A DNA stretch of 64,000 bases from Solirubrobacter sp963792915 (GTDB lineage Bacteria; Actinomycetota; Thermoleophilia; Solirubrobacterales; Solirubrobacteraceae), in contig CAWBYD010000003.1 in the NCBI GenBank assembly GCA_963792915.1, positions 930,001 through 994,000 of the forward strand, read 5' to 3'. The translations under genes were made by a program, and so were the position numbers. How positions within the stretch are numbered: the first letter of the stretch is position 1; each line of letters starts with the position of its first letter. Positions 9,495 to 18,184 of this stretch are shown piece by piece. The notes under the pieces are model-generated. The model saw only the letters and a program-made list of their open reading frames with translations. It did no database searches and was not told the origin of the DNA.

Positions 9495-10916
9495 ATGGAC
9501 CGAGTGCGGCGGGGCGCGGACGCGGGCCCCGGTCTGGCCAAGCACGGCGTCGCGGCGCCGCGCGGCCAGACCGCGGCGGCGCGGGGGCGCTACGGGCGGA
9601 TGTTCGGGTTCCTTCCGCCGGCCGAGCTCGACCCGGACGCGCTCGAGCAGATCGCCGCCGCGATGATCGCCGCCGCCGGGCACTCGACGGAGAACCCGCG
9701 CATCCCCGCGGGGTTCACGTACCTCGCGCAGTTCATCGACCACGACATCACGTTCGACCCGACGTCGCGGCTCGGGCGCGACAACGACGCGCACGAGCTG
9801 GTCGACTTCCGCACGCCGCGCCTGGACCTGGACTCGGTCTACGGCTCGGGCCCGCTGGACCAGCCGTTCCTGTACGACTGGACGACGGAGCCGCATCCCG
9901 GGGTGCGGCTGCTCGTCGGCGGCACGCCTGACTGTCCGGACCTCCCGCGCAACCAGGACCACCGCGCGCTGACCGGCGACGGGCGCAACGACGAGAACCT
10001 GATCGTCTCCCAGCTGCAGCTGCTGTTCCTGCGGGCGCACAACGCGCTGGTGGAGCGCGCGCTCGGAGACCACCCGCAGTGGCCGGCCGCGCGCGTGTTC
10101 GAGGAGGCGCAGCGGCAGCTGCGCTGGCACTACCAGTGGGTCGTGCTGCACGACTTCCTGCCGGCGCTCGCCGAGGGGCAGCTGAGCCAGGTGTTCATGG
10201 AGCGCGAGATCGGACCGCCGGTGATCAATCGCCGCTTCTTCCGCTTCCGCGAGCGGCCGTTCGTCCCGCTCGAGTTCTCGGCCGCGTTCTACCGCTTCGG
10301 CCACAGCATGGTGCGCGAGGACTACGCGATCAACGACGAGCACCTGAGCGTGGGCATCCTCCACCCGTCCGCCGCCTCGCCGCTGGACCTGAGCGGGTTC
10401 CGGCCGCTGCCCGCCGAGCTGCAGATCCAGTGGACGCGGTTCTTCGGCCCGGCCGCCCAGCGCAGCATGCGGATCGACGCCAGCCTGACCGAGGCGCTTA
10501 CGTCGCTGCCGCCCGACGGCGCGGCGCTGATGCGGTTGAACCTCGAGCGCGGCCGCGCGCTCGGGCTGCCCGCGGGGCGCGACGTGGTCCGCGCGATGGG
10601 CTTTCGCGTGGTCAGCGACGACAATCTGCTGGCGGGACTGCCGGCGCTCGATCCGAAGGACCACCGCGCGCTGCTCGACGCGACGCCGCTCTGGTACTAC
10701 GTGCTCCGCGAGGCCGACGTGCGGGGCGGCGACCCGGATCAGCACCTCGGCCCCGCCGGCGCGCAGATCGTCTCCGAGGTGCTGGTCGGGCTGATCGAGG
10801 CCGACCCCGGCTCCTACCTGCGCCAGGCGCCCCAGTGGAAGCCCGAGCTCCCGCACGCAGGGCCGGGCTTCACGATGGCCGATCTGGTGGACTTCACGCG
10901 TAGCGCGCCACGGTGA
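9495..10916 (+). CDS. Animal-type (peroxinectin-like) haem peroxidase
   Basis: The 473-residue protein belongs to the animal haem peroxidase superfamily. The distal motif QFIDHD places the haem-linking Asp at 82 and distal His at 83. The FYRFGHSMV motif supplies the proximal His at about residue 270. A calcium-site-like DITFDPTS segment follows the distal His. No signal peptide is seen, so the enzyme is either cytoplasmic or exported in another way. Bacterial members oxidise halides, thiocyanate or phenols with H2O2, and the donor here is unknown. The last 23 bases overlap the end of a convergent membrane-protein gene. Confidence 0.82.
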   Translation: MDRVRRGADAGPGLAKHGVAAPRGQTAAARGRYGRMFGFLPPAELDPDALEQIAAAMIAAAGHSTENPRIPAGFTYLAQFIDHDITFDPTSRLGRDNDAHELVDFRTPRLDLDSVYGSGPLDQPFLYDWTTEPHPGVRLLVGGTPDCPDLPRNQDHRALTGDGRNDENLIVSQLQLLFLRAHNALVERALGDHPQWPAARVFEEAQRQLRWHYQWVVLHDFLPALAEGQLSQVFMEREIGPPVINRRFFRFRERPFVPLEFSAAFYRFGHSMVREDYAINDEHLSVGILHPSAASPLDLSGFRPLPAELQIQWTRFFGPAAQRSMRIDASLTEALTSLPPDGAALMRLNLERGRALGLPAGRDVVRAMGFRVVSDDNLLAGLPALDPKDHRALLDATPLWYYVLREADVRGGDPDQHLGPAGAQIVSEVLVGLIEADPGSYLRQAPQWKPELPHAGPGFTMADLVDFTRSAPR

Positions 10917-11277
10917 AGCCGATCAGCGTCGGCACGTGCACGGCGTAGATCACGAGCGACAGCGTGAGCACGATCAGCGGCCCGCCGCTCAGGTGGTTGC
11001 GCACGAACGCGTACTCGATCAGCCCGGCCGTGATCGCGTACGCGAGCAGCGCCCAGCGGGCGACTTCGAAGAAGCTGTCCCACGCGAAGCCGTCGACGCG
11101 CGAGAGTGCGAGCAGGTTGCCCGCCAGGAGCAGGGCACTGGCCGCGAGCAGGACGATCGCCGGCGTGAGCGGCACGTGCTGGGGCAGGTGCGCGGAGAGG
11201 TAGATGCCGCCGGCGACGATCAGCGCGAGCGACGCCATCCCGAGCTGGGTGACCGGCGGCAGCCGCTGCTCGTTCAT
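10894..11277 (-). CDS. Small four-helix membrane protein
   Basis: The product is 127 residues with about four hydrophobic helices and a start ATG that overlaps the upstream stop by four bases (ATGA). It therefore forms an operon with the 200-residue membrane protein. The 3' end overlaps the peroxidase gene tail-to-tail. No charged or metal-binding signature allows a functional call. Confidence 0.6.
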   Translation of the reverse strand: MNEQRLPPVTQLGMASLALIVAGGIYLSAHLPQHVPLTPAIVLLAASALLLAGNLLALSRVDGFAWDSFFEVARWALLAYAITAGLIEYAFVRNHLSGGPLIVLTLSLVIYAVHVPTLIGFTVARYA

Positions 11278-11876
11278 CCGCTCGCCACCTTGGTCATGAT
11301 CACGAACGTCGCGACCTGCATCACGCCGGTCACTCCGGCCGTGTAGATGAAGCGCTTCATCAGACGCTCGATCACGAGCGGGTTCGGGCGCGGCTTCTTG
11401 AGCTCGAACAGCACCGCGATGTTCGCCGGCTCGAGCAGGCCGAGCGCGATCACGGCCATGATCCCGACGACGATGTAGCTCGCCACGATCCAGCCGTGGT
11501 TGTGGTAGGAGCTGTCGACGGTGCCGAGCAGGTGCCCGAGCTGCCAGCCCGCCGCGAGCGTGACCGTCACGACCGTCGGCATGATCAGCACGAGCTTGGG
11601 CATCAGCCGCGTCGTGAACTCGACCCGCGCCGGGATCGAGAGGCGGCCGATGATCGGCCCCAGCACGAGCCCGAGGAAGAGGTCGATGACCGTCCACGCG
11701 GCGCCGAACACGACGTGCAGGAACTCCAGCGGCCACAGCTTGTTCGCCGCGATCGCCACGATCAGCCCGGCGAACACGATCGCGACGATCGGCAGGCCCT
11801 TCAGCGGCACGATCTCGAAGTCGAGCGGCTCCCGTCTCGGCTCGACGTGGGGGGCGGGGACCGCGAGCTCGGTCAT
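11274..11876 (-). CDS. Integral membrane protein, DUF2269/CopD-like
   Basis: The product is 200 residues with a polar N-terminus (about 25 residues) and about five transmembrane helices. An LHVVFGAAW motif in the first hairpin and a second His (GHLL) after the third helix resemble the haem- or metal-binding histidines of the DUF2269/CopD-like membrane families. That family assignment is a pattern judgement only. It is the first gene of a two-gene operon with the 127-residue membrane protein. Confidence 0.5.
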   Translation of the reverse strand: MTELAVPAPHVEPRREPLDFEIVPLKGLPIVAIVFAGLIVAIAANKLWPLEFLHVVFGAAWTVIDLFLGLVLGPIIGRLSIPARVEFTTRLMPKLVLIMPTVVTVTLAAGWQLGHLLGTVDSSYHNHGWIVASYIVVGIMAVIALGLLEPANIAVLFELKKPRPNPLVIERLMKRFIYTAGVTGVMQVATFVIMTKVASG

Positions 11877-11913
11877 CGATCGATCCTAACCCGGCGGCCC
11901 CCGCCGCGTCGAT

Positions 11914-12414
11914 CTATCCCGTCGCGAACGTCAGCGACACGCTCGCGACGACGTACGGCGGGACGCGGCAGATCTTGTGCGTGCCCTTGGTCGCGACGCG
12001 CCGGCGGACCCCGTTGCTCCCGACGACGGTCTTCGTGTTGCGGATCCGGCCGCAGAAGTGCCCCTCGCCGAACGTCCCGTTCTGGAACGAGATGAAGTAG
12101 GGGAGGACGGCGGTCGGCGAGTCGGAGATCGAGAGCAGCGCGCCGAGGTGCAGCCCGGCGGCCGCGGCGAGGTCGGCGGCGTGGCGGCGGGCGTCGGCCA
12201 CCGCACGCGGCAGCGCCTTCGCGTTCGCCGCGTCGACCGCGGTGCGGATCGAGGCCTCGTCGTTGCGGTCCTGCGGCTTGGGCTCGACCTGGGCGGTTCC
12301 CGACGCGGTGATGGTCGGCGGGGCGGGCGCTTGCGCGCGGGCCCCGGTGGCGAGCGCGCCGGTGGCGAGCACGGCGGCGACGGCGATCGGCAGGACGCGG
12401 CGAGATGTGGGCAC
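11914..12414 (-). CDS. Exported SIMPL-domain (DUF541) protein
   Basis: The product is 166 residues from the GTG at 12412-12414. That start is preferred because an AAGGGAG ribosome binding site lies about four bases before it; an in-frame GTG ten codons upstream has none. An Arg-led signal peptide ends near ARAQA. The mature part begins with ITASGTAQVEPKP and an Ala/Asp-rich helix, the pattern of SIMPL (DUF541) proteins, but it is shorter than the usual 200-240 residues. Two Cys (GHFCGR and HKICR) may form a disulfide. SIMPL proteins are periplasmic or surface proteins of poorly known function. Confidence 0.65.
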   Translation of the reverse strand: MPTSRRVLPIAVAAVLATGALATGARAQAPAPPTITASGTAQVEPKPQDRNDEASIRTAVDAANAKALPRAVADARRHAADLAAAAGLHLGALLSISDSPTAVLPYFISFQNGTFGEGHFCGRIRNTKTVVGSNGVRRRVATKGTHKICRVPPYVVASVSLTFATG

Positions 12415-12486
12415 AGCACTCCCTTGTCGGCTGGACGGCTTCACCGCCCTCCTTCGGCGGCGGGCGCGGTTTGTGACCGGGCCGGC

Positions 12487-15400
12487 CTACGCCGGTGCGG
12501 GGAGCTTCGCGAGGAAGTCGCTCACGGGGCCGAGCGAGCCGGTCCAGAGCGCCTGCGCGTGGCGGCCGGCATGCGGCTCCAGCAGCGCCCGCAGGCGCGC
12601 GCCGGTCTCCGCGTCGCCGAGCGCGGCGCACGCGTCGGCGAGGCGGGCGAGCGCGGCGAGCCGGAACGGCCCGCGCGGCAGCGACTCCGGCGTCAGTGCG
12701 GCGAGTGCGCGCGCGGCGCCCCCGGCGTCGCCGGCGGCCAGGAGCACGCCCGGCAGCGCCGCGCCCAGGCCGTCGAACCAGAACGCGCGCTCGGTCAGCG
12801 CGCGCAGCTCGCCGAGCAGCTCCGCCTCACGCCCCTGCGCGCGGCGGACCATCAGCAGCTGCGCGAGGAAGTGCCCGCGCGCGTCGGGGTCGCCGGCGGC
12901 CTCCGCGAGCGCGAGCGACTGCAGCGCGAGGCTCGCAGCGTCCTCGGCGCGCCCGTCGAGCAGGGCGAAGACGCCGCGCCAGGCCAGCGCCGAATGGTGG
13001 TAGAGCGGCTGCCCGAGCCGGCCGTCGAGCTCCTCCAGCTCGGCCTGGACCGCGCGCGCCTCGCGGTGTTCGCCGAGCTCGAACAGGTCGAACAGCAGCC
13101 AGTGACGCCCGAGCGCCGCGTCCTCGAGGTCGCCCAGCCGGTCGGCGAGCGCGACCCGCTCGCGCGCCAGCGCCGCGCGCTCGTCGACGTGGTCGATGTC
13201 CAGCAGCGCCGCGTGCAGTCCCGCGAGTGCCGCGAGCCGCGCGGCGGGATCGGGCGCGGCGGCGAGCGCCTCGCGCGCGAGCGCCTGCTCGCCCGGCACC
13301 GACTCGGCGAGCCGCGCCAGCACGCGCACGCGCAGCGCGTCCTCGCCGCCGCCGAGCGCCGCCAGCGCCTCGCGCAGCAGCGCCACGTACTCGGCGTCGA
13401 CCGGGCCGGGCGCGTAGAAGCGTCCCCCGAGCCCGAGCGCCGCGCGCGCCAGCTGCGCGGCCGAGCCGGTCGCGCGCGCGAGCGCCGCCGCGGCGAGGAA
13501 CGCCTCGCGCGCGCCGGGCTCGCTCGCCCGCCAGCTCGCGAGGCCGCGCTCGATCAGCAGCTCGCAGCGCAGCGCCGCGCCCGGGTTGCCGGCGGCCTCG
13601 GCGTCGCGCTCGCGGCCGCCGCCCGCTGCGCGCTCGCCGCCGCCCGCAGCGCCGAGCTCCCCCTGGCCGGCCGCCGCGGCGCTTTCGCCCCCCGCCGGCG
13701 CCAGCTCGCGCAGCGCCTGATCGTCGATCCCGCCCTCGTCGAGCACGGCGAGCGCGCGCGTGAGGTGCCGCAGCGCGTGCTCGTGCGCGCGCCCCGCGGC
13801 GTCGCGCCGCGCGGCCTCGACCGAGTAGCGCAGCGCCTCGGTCTGGAGGCCGAGCTCGCGCGCCTCGAAGAAGTGCAGCGCCAGCTCGCCCGGCTCGACG
13901 CCGAGGCGCTCGCGGTGGCGCTCCAGCCCCGCCGCGATCGTCGCGTGCAGGCGCCGCCGGCGCGAGGCGGTCGTCTGCGCGGTCAGCACGTCGCGCACGA
14001 GCGCGTGCACGAACAGGAAGCGGTCGGGCGCCTCGGGGTGCTCGGCGAGGACGCCGATGCCGATCGCCTCCTCGACGGCGTCGAGCAGCGAGTCGCTGCG
14101 CACGGAGGTCACGGCCGCCAGCACGGCGAGCCGGAACTCGCGCCCGAGCAGCGCGGCGACCGCGAGCAGGTCGCGGGTCGCGCGGTCCAGCCGCTCGAGC
14201 CGGCGCTCGATCACGCGCCGCACGGCGGGCGGCACGGCGGTCACGCTGTCGGAGGCGACCGTGCCGAGCGTGCCCGTCTCGCCGCCGCCACGGACGAGCT
14301 CCTCGATGAAGAACGGGTTGCCCGACGTCTGCTCGCGCAGCAGGCGCCCGAAGTGCGAGCTCACGTCGCGGCCCGAGCGGCTTCCAGCGAGCTGCGCGGT
14401 CTCGAGGTCGCTCAGCCCCTGTAGCTCGACGATCTGCACGTCGGCGTGCCGGTGCAGGTCGGCGAGGATCTCGCGCAGCGGATGGTCGACGTCGAGGTCC
14501 AGCTCGCGGTAGGTGAGCACCGCGCCGAGCGCGAACGGCACGTCCGCGCGCAGGACGTGGCGCGCGAGCAGCAGCGTCTCCTTGTCGGCCCAGTGCAGGT
14601 CTTCCAACACGAGCACGACCGGACCCCCACGACCGGCGTGGCCGAGCATCTTCACGACCGCCTCGAACAGGTGATAGCGCTCGGTCGGGAGCGTCGCGCC
14701 CGCGGCCAGCGGCTCGAGCTCGGGAATGAGCGGCGCGAGCACGTCCAGCCGCGCGCCCAGCGCCTGGCGCAGCGCAAGCACGTCGGCGTGCACGCAGTAG
14801 TGGCGCAGCGCCTCGATGAACGGCTCGTAGGGGACGATCGCGTCCTCCTCGGCGCGCCCGTAGAGCACGGTCGCGCCGCGCTCGTGCGCGCGCGCCGCGA
14901 CGTGCGCGGCCAGGTGGGTCTTGCCGATCCCCGGCTCCCCGACCAGGCAGACGACTGCGCGGTCGGCCTCCATCGCGCCGAACAGCTCCTGGAGGATCTC
15001 GCCGCGCCCGACGAGCCCCTTGCGCTGACTGCGCGCCAGCAGCCCCGGGAGCGGGACGCGCTTGGGCGGAGCGGGCGCCGCGAGGGGCGCCGGCGCGCCG
15101 TCGAGCGCCGCCACGAGCGCGCCGGCGAACTCGCCGCACGAGCCGAAGCGCTCGTCCGGCGCCTTGGCGAGCGCGCGCGCCAGCACGTGGTCGATCGCCG
15201 CCGGGAGCTCGGGCCGCAGCGACGACGCGCGCGGCGCGGGCTCGCTGACGTGCGCGAACATCACCGCCACGCTCGAGCCCTCGAACGGCCGCCGCCCGAC
15301 GAGGCACTCGAACGCCATGCAGCCGAGCGAGTAGACGTCCGCGCGCCGGTCCACCGCGCCGCCCTCGATCTGCTCCGGCGCGGCGTACGGCACGCTGCCG

Positions 15401-15921
15401 AGCATCTCGCCCGACGCGGTGTGCGCGGCCGAGGCGTCGGCGAGCTTGGTCAGCCCGAAGTCCGCCAGGAAGCACTGCGCGCCGTCGATCAGCACGTTGG
15501 CCGGCTTGACGTCGCGATGGACCAGCCCGCGCGCGTGCGCGACGTCCAGCGCGCCCGCCACCTGGCGCACGATCTCGGCCGCGCGAGCCGGCTCGAGCGG
15601 CCCCTCGCGGGCCAGCACGCCCGCGAGGTCGGTGCCCTCGACGAACTGCATGGCCAGGAACAGCACGCCGTCGACCTCGCCGGCGTCGTAGATCGTGATC
15701 AGGTTCGGGTGCACGAGCCCGGCCACCGCGCGCGACTCGCGCAGGAAGCGCTCGCGGAACACGTCGGCCGCCGCGAGTTCGTCGATCGGGATCTTGAGCG
15801 CGACCTGGCGGCGCAGGTGCAGGTGTTCGGCGCGGTAGACATTCGCCATCCCGCCGCGGCCGATGTGCTCCTCGATCTGGTACCCGCCGAGCCGGACGCC
15901 CGGGCGCAGCGCCTCGGTCAT
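12487..15921 (-). CDS. PknK-like Ser/Thr protein kinase fused to AAA ATPase and TPR repeats
   Basis: The product is 1144 residues. The kinase domain (about 14-270) has a Gly-rich loop GRGGMANVY, catalytic Lys43, HRDVKPAN at 135-142 and DFG at 154-156, so it looks active. An AAA/STAND domain with Walker A GEPGIGKT at 328-335 and LVLEDLHWADK follows, then about 550 residues of TPR-like helices. There is no transmembrane helix or PASTA domain, so it is a cytosolic kinase, in architecture like mycobacterial PknK. The start overlaps the stop of the DUF5995 gene (ATGA), which suggests that the two act together. Confidence 0.87.
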   Translation of the reverse strand: MTEALRPGVRLGGYQIEEHIGRGGMANVYRAEHLHLRRQVALKIPIDELAAADVFRERFLRESRAVAGLVHPNLITIYDAGEVDGVLFLAMQFVEGTDLAGVLAREGPLEPARAAEIVRQVAGALDVAHARGLVHRDVKPANVLIDGAQCFLADFGLTKLADASAAHTASGEMLGSVPYAAPEQIEGGAVDRRADVYSLGCMAFECLVGRRPFEGSSVAVMFAHVSEPAPRASSLRPELPAAIDHVLARALAKAPDERFGSCGEFAGALVAALDGAPAPLAAPAPPKRVPLPGLLARSQRKGLVGRGEILQELFGAMEADRAVVCLVGEPGIGKTHLAAHVAARAHERGATVLYGRAEEDAIVPYEPFIEALRHYCVHADVLALRQALGARLDVLAPLIPELEPLAAGATLPTERYHLFEAVVKMLGHAGRGGPVVLVLEDLHWADKETLLLARHVLRADVPFALGAVLTYRELDLDVDHPLREILADLHRHADVQIVELQGLSDLETAQLAGSRSGRDVSSHFGRLLREQTSGNPFFIEELVRGGGETGTLGTVASDSVTAVPPAVRRVIERRLERLDRATRDLLAVAALLGREFRLAVLAAVTSVRSDSLLDAVEEAIGIGVLAEHPEAPDRFLFVHALVRDVLTAQTTASRRRRLHATIAAGLERHRERLGVEPGELALHFFEARELGLQTEALRYSVEAARRDAAGRAHEHALRHLTRALAVLDEGGIDDQALRELAPAGGESAAAAGQGELGAAGGGERAAGGGRERDAEAAGNPGAALRCELLIERGLASWRASEPGAREAFLAAAALARATGSAAQLARAALGLGGRFYAPGPVDAEYVALLREALAALGGGEDALRVRVLARLAESVPGEQALAREALAAAPDPAARLAALAGLHAALLDIDHVDERAALARERVALADRLGDLEDAALGRHWLLFDLFELGEHREARAVQAELEELDGRLGQPLYHHSALAWRGVFALLDGRAEDAASLALQSLALAEAAGDPDARGHFLAQLLMVRRAQGREAELLGELRALTERAFWFDGLGAALPGVLLAAGDAGGAARALAALTPESLPRGPFRLAALARLADACAALGDAETGARLRALLEPHAGRHAQALWTGSLGPVSDFLAKLPAPA

Positions 15922-16625
15922 TCAGCCAGGCGCAGGGTGGTCAGCCCGCGCCCCGCGAAGCCGACGAGCCGGCCGATCAATCGGTCGGCTTTGGCGAACA
16001 GCTCGGGATCGTCACGCAGCGGCCACAGGAGTCCCGCCCAGTCCCACGCCATCTCGCGCGCATGGCCGACATTCCACATCACGAACATGTCATCGATCCG
16101 ACCGAAGCGCCGGTCGAGCTCGGCCACCCTCCCGGTCGAATAGCGCCCCTTGATCGTGTCCTCGACATCGCGCAGCACGTCGTTGACCTTCGTGAAGTCG
16201 AGGTGCTGCGGCGTGCCGTCCTGGGGGGCGAGGCCGAACTCCTGGCAGGTCTTGATGATCGCGAACACGAGATCGTGGTTGATGTGCGCGTTCATGCCGG
16301 CGAGCGCGAACTGCAGCGGGTGCACGTCCGCCACGTCCTCGCCGCGGTCCTTGAACAGCGGCCGCCACGCCCGCGGGACGTCCTCGCCGCGCTGCGCCGC
16401 CTCCACTGCGTCGAAGTAGAACTCGGCGAAGACGATGTCCAGGCGCTCGATCCATTCCGGGTGCTCGAAGTAGGCCTCGCGGGCGCAGCGTGTTCGCACC
16501 GCCTCGGTGACCTCCAGGTAGAGCTCATTGAAGGCGGGCACGCCGTTGGTCGCGAGCGCCGCCGCCTGGATGGTCGAAAGCCGTCCGACAACGGCGTCGA
16601 TCGACCCGATCTCGAGCTGCGTCAT
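15918..16625 (-). CDS. DUF5995 family protein
   Basis: The product is 235 residues, largely helical and cytoplasmic, with conserved-looking motifs such as NAHINHDLVFAI and WNVGHAREMAWDWA that fit DUF5995. The two His and the Trp-rich C-terminal helix suggest a buried active site or ligand site, but no reaction is known for the family. It is the first gene of a unit with the PknK-like kinase, with a four-base overlap, so it could be a substrate or input component of that kinase; that is inference. Confidence 0.65.
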   Translation of the reverse strand: MTQLEIGSIDAVVGRLSTIQAAALATNGVPAFNELYLEVTEAVRTRCAREAYFEHPEWIERLDIVFAEFYFDAVEAAQRGEDVPRAWRPLFKDRGEDVADVHPLQFALAGMNAHINHDLVFAIIKTCQEFGLAPQDGTPQHLDFTKVNDVLRDVEDTIKGRYSTGRVAELDRRFGRIDDMFVMWNVGHAREMAWDWAGLLWPLRDDPELFAKADRLIGRLVGFAGRGLTTLRLAE

Positions 16626-16669
16626 GCGCGCATCCTGCCGTCGGCGCGCGAGAAGAGCAACCAAGTACC

Positions 16670-17236
16670 CTAGTGCGGGTGCTCGCCGCCAGTGGCGGCG
16701 GGTGGGCGCGACTCCTCGGCCAGCGACGTGATCGTCAGCAGTCCGCGGGCCGCCTCCTCGAGCACGCCGCTCGCCTCCTCGGACGAGCGCGCGTAGAGCT
16801 CGACCAGCAGGTGCACGACGATCTGCTCGTCCTCGTGCTTGTGAAAGCGCACGTGGGTGAAGAACTCGCGCGTGCCATGGTCGCCGAACGCGGCGTAGGC
16901 CAGCGCGTCCGCGGCCTCGGGGCCCGAGCACGTCTCGACCGAGTCGGCGTCGACCGTGACCGTGCACGAGGCGACCCAGGGCGTGCCCACGACCATCCGC
17001 TCCCAGCGGTCCTCGACCGGCTCGATGCGGTCGTTGTGGAAGACCAGGTGCGGCTGGTCGTGCATGCAGTCAAGGCACTGGACGACGGCCTCCTGCAACT
17101 CGTCGACCACTTCGGCGCGCTTGCCGGTGACCGGGTCGATCCGGTGAATGCCCTCATAGTGGACTTGCACCTCGAGGTCCTGTGACCAGCAGCGATAGCA
17201 GCGCAGCCACGATCCGATCGGTCCGGCAGTCGACAT
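16670..17236 (-). CDS. Hypothetical protein with two CxxC zinc-type motifs
   Basis: The product is 188 residues from the ATG at 17234-17236. Two CxxC pairs (CYRC near residue 13 and CLDCMHDQ near 56) suggest one structural zinc site. The rest is an alpha/beta domain with TVTVDADSVETC and a His-rich TREFFTHVRFHKHEDEQ segment. No family was recognised. The start codon shares bases with an in-frame ATG on the opposite strand, so promoter space towards the divergent lipoprotein gene is close to zero. Confidence 0.6.
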   Translation of the reverse strand: MSTAGPIGSWLRCYRCWSQDLEVQVHYEGIHRIDPVTGKRAEVVDELQEAVVQCLDCMHDQPHLVFHNDRIEPVEDRWERMVVGTPWVASCTVTVDADSVETCSGPEAADALAYAAFGDHGTREFFTHVRFHKHEDEQIVVHLLVELYARSSEEASGVLEEAARGLLTITSLAEESRPPAATGGEHPH

Positions 17237-17249
17237 GGCGAGCCATTCT

Positions 17250-17651
17250 ATGCTCCGGCCCGTGCGGCTCCGACGGGTAGCGCTCGCGCTGGCCTGCGCG
17301 GCCCTCACCGGCTGCGGCGGCGGACCGTCCGACGCCGACCAGGTGCGCGCCGTCGTGAAGGCCTTCGCGGCGGCCACCGCGGCCAAGGACTACCAGCGCC
17401 TGTGCGACGACCTGCTGGCGCCCGCGCTGGTCCAGCAGGTGGTCAACCGCGGGCTTCCGTGCGAGGTCGCGCTGCAGCAGGGGCTGGGCGACGTGCGCTC
17501 GCCCCAGCTCACGCTCGGCGCCATCGTGGTGAAGGGCGATACGGCGACCGCGGACGTACGCACGACCGCGGCCGGCCAGCCGCCGTCGCGTGACACGATC
17601 CGTCTGCAGCGCGTGCGCGGGAAGTGGCGGATCGCTTCCCTTGGCAAGTGA
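17250..17651 (+). CDS. Small lipoprotein (NTF2/DUF4878-like fold possible)
   Basis: The product is a lipoprotein of about 133 residues with a lipobox LTGC after a short Arg-led signal (RLRRVALALACAALTGC). Possible starts are ATG 17235, ATG 17250 and GTG 17262. The first would share its codon with the divergent gene, so 17250 is chosen here. The mature domain begins with a helix (DQVRAVVKAFAAATAAKDYQRLCDDL, shown here only as a landmark from D to L) and ends in strands (GKWRIASLG), the layout of small NTF2-like lipoproteins. Two mature Cys probably pair. Confidence 0.6.
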   Translation: MLRPVRLRRVALALACAALTGCGGGPSDADQVRAVVKAFAAATAAKDYQRLCDDLLAPALVQQVVNRGLPCEVALQQGLGDVRSPQLTLGAIVVKGDTATADVRTTAAGQPPSRDTIRLQRVRGKWRIASLGK

Positions 17652-17671
17652 AATAGGCAATACTGCCCACT

Positions 17672-18184
17672 ATGAAGTTCAACCTTCGCGTGCTGCGCGA
17701 GGCGGCGGGCCTCTCCGTCCTGGAGCTCGCGCGCCGCTCGGGCGTGGCGCGCGGCACGATCAACACGCTCGAAGCCGGGGGAGGGAACCCGACCGTGGAC
17801 ACCCTGTACGCGCTCGCCAACGCGCTCGGCGTGCCGCTGGCCGACCTGCTCGAGGCGCCGGGTGAGGCGCACGTGGTGCGCGCCGGCGACGGCGCGGCGG
17901 TGGAGGGAGCGGCGCTCGACGCGCGGCTGCTCGCCCGCATCGCGCGCGTCGGCGAGCTGTACGCGATCCGCTTCCACCCGGGCGCCGCGCGCCACGCGCA
18001 GCCGCACCCGTTCGGGGTCGAGGAGCACCTGCACCTGCACGCGGGCCGCGTGCGCGTGGGGCCCGAGGAGGACCCGGTCGAGCTCGGTCCGGGCGACTAC
18101 GCGCGCTTCGACGGCTCGGTCGCGCACGTCTACGAGGCGCTCGAGCCCGCCTCGGGCACGCTGCTGATCGTGAGCCGGTCGTGA
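17672..18184 (+). CDS. XRE-family regulator with C-terminal cupin domain
   Basis: The product is 170 residues. Residues 1-60 are a helix-turn-helix (LRVLREAAGLSVLELARRSG followed by VARGTINTLEAG). Residues about 95-170 form a small cupin with a His-containing metal or ligand site (EEHLHLHAGRVRVG and SVAHVYEAL). Such regulators sense a small metabolite and control neighbouring catabolic genes. It overlaps the aminotransferase gene by four bases (GTGA), so it probably regulates its own operon. A TA-rich stretch (aggcaatactgcccactatg) immediately before the ATG could hold the operator. Confidence 0.8.
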   Translation: MKFNLRVLREAAGLSVLELARRSGVARGTINTLEAGGGNPTVDTLYALANALGVPLADLLEAPGEAHVVRAGDGAAVEGAALDARLLARIARVGELYAIRFHPGAARHAQPHPFGVEEHLHLHAGRVRVGPEEDPVELGPGDYARFDGSVAHVYEALEPASGTLLIVSRS

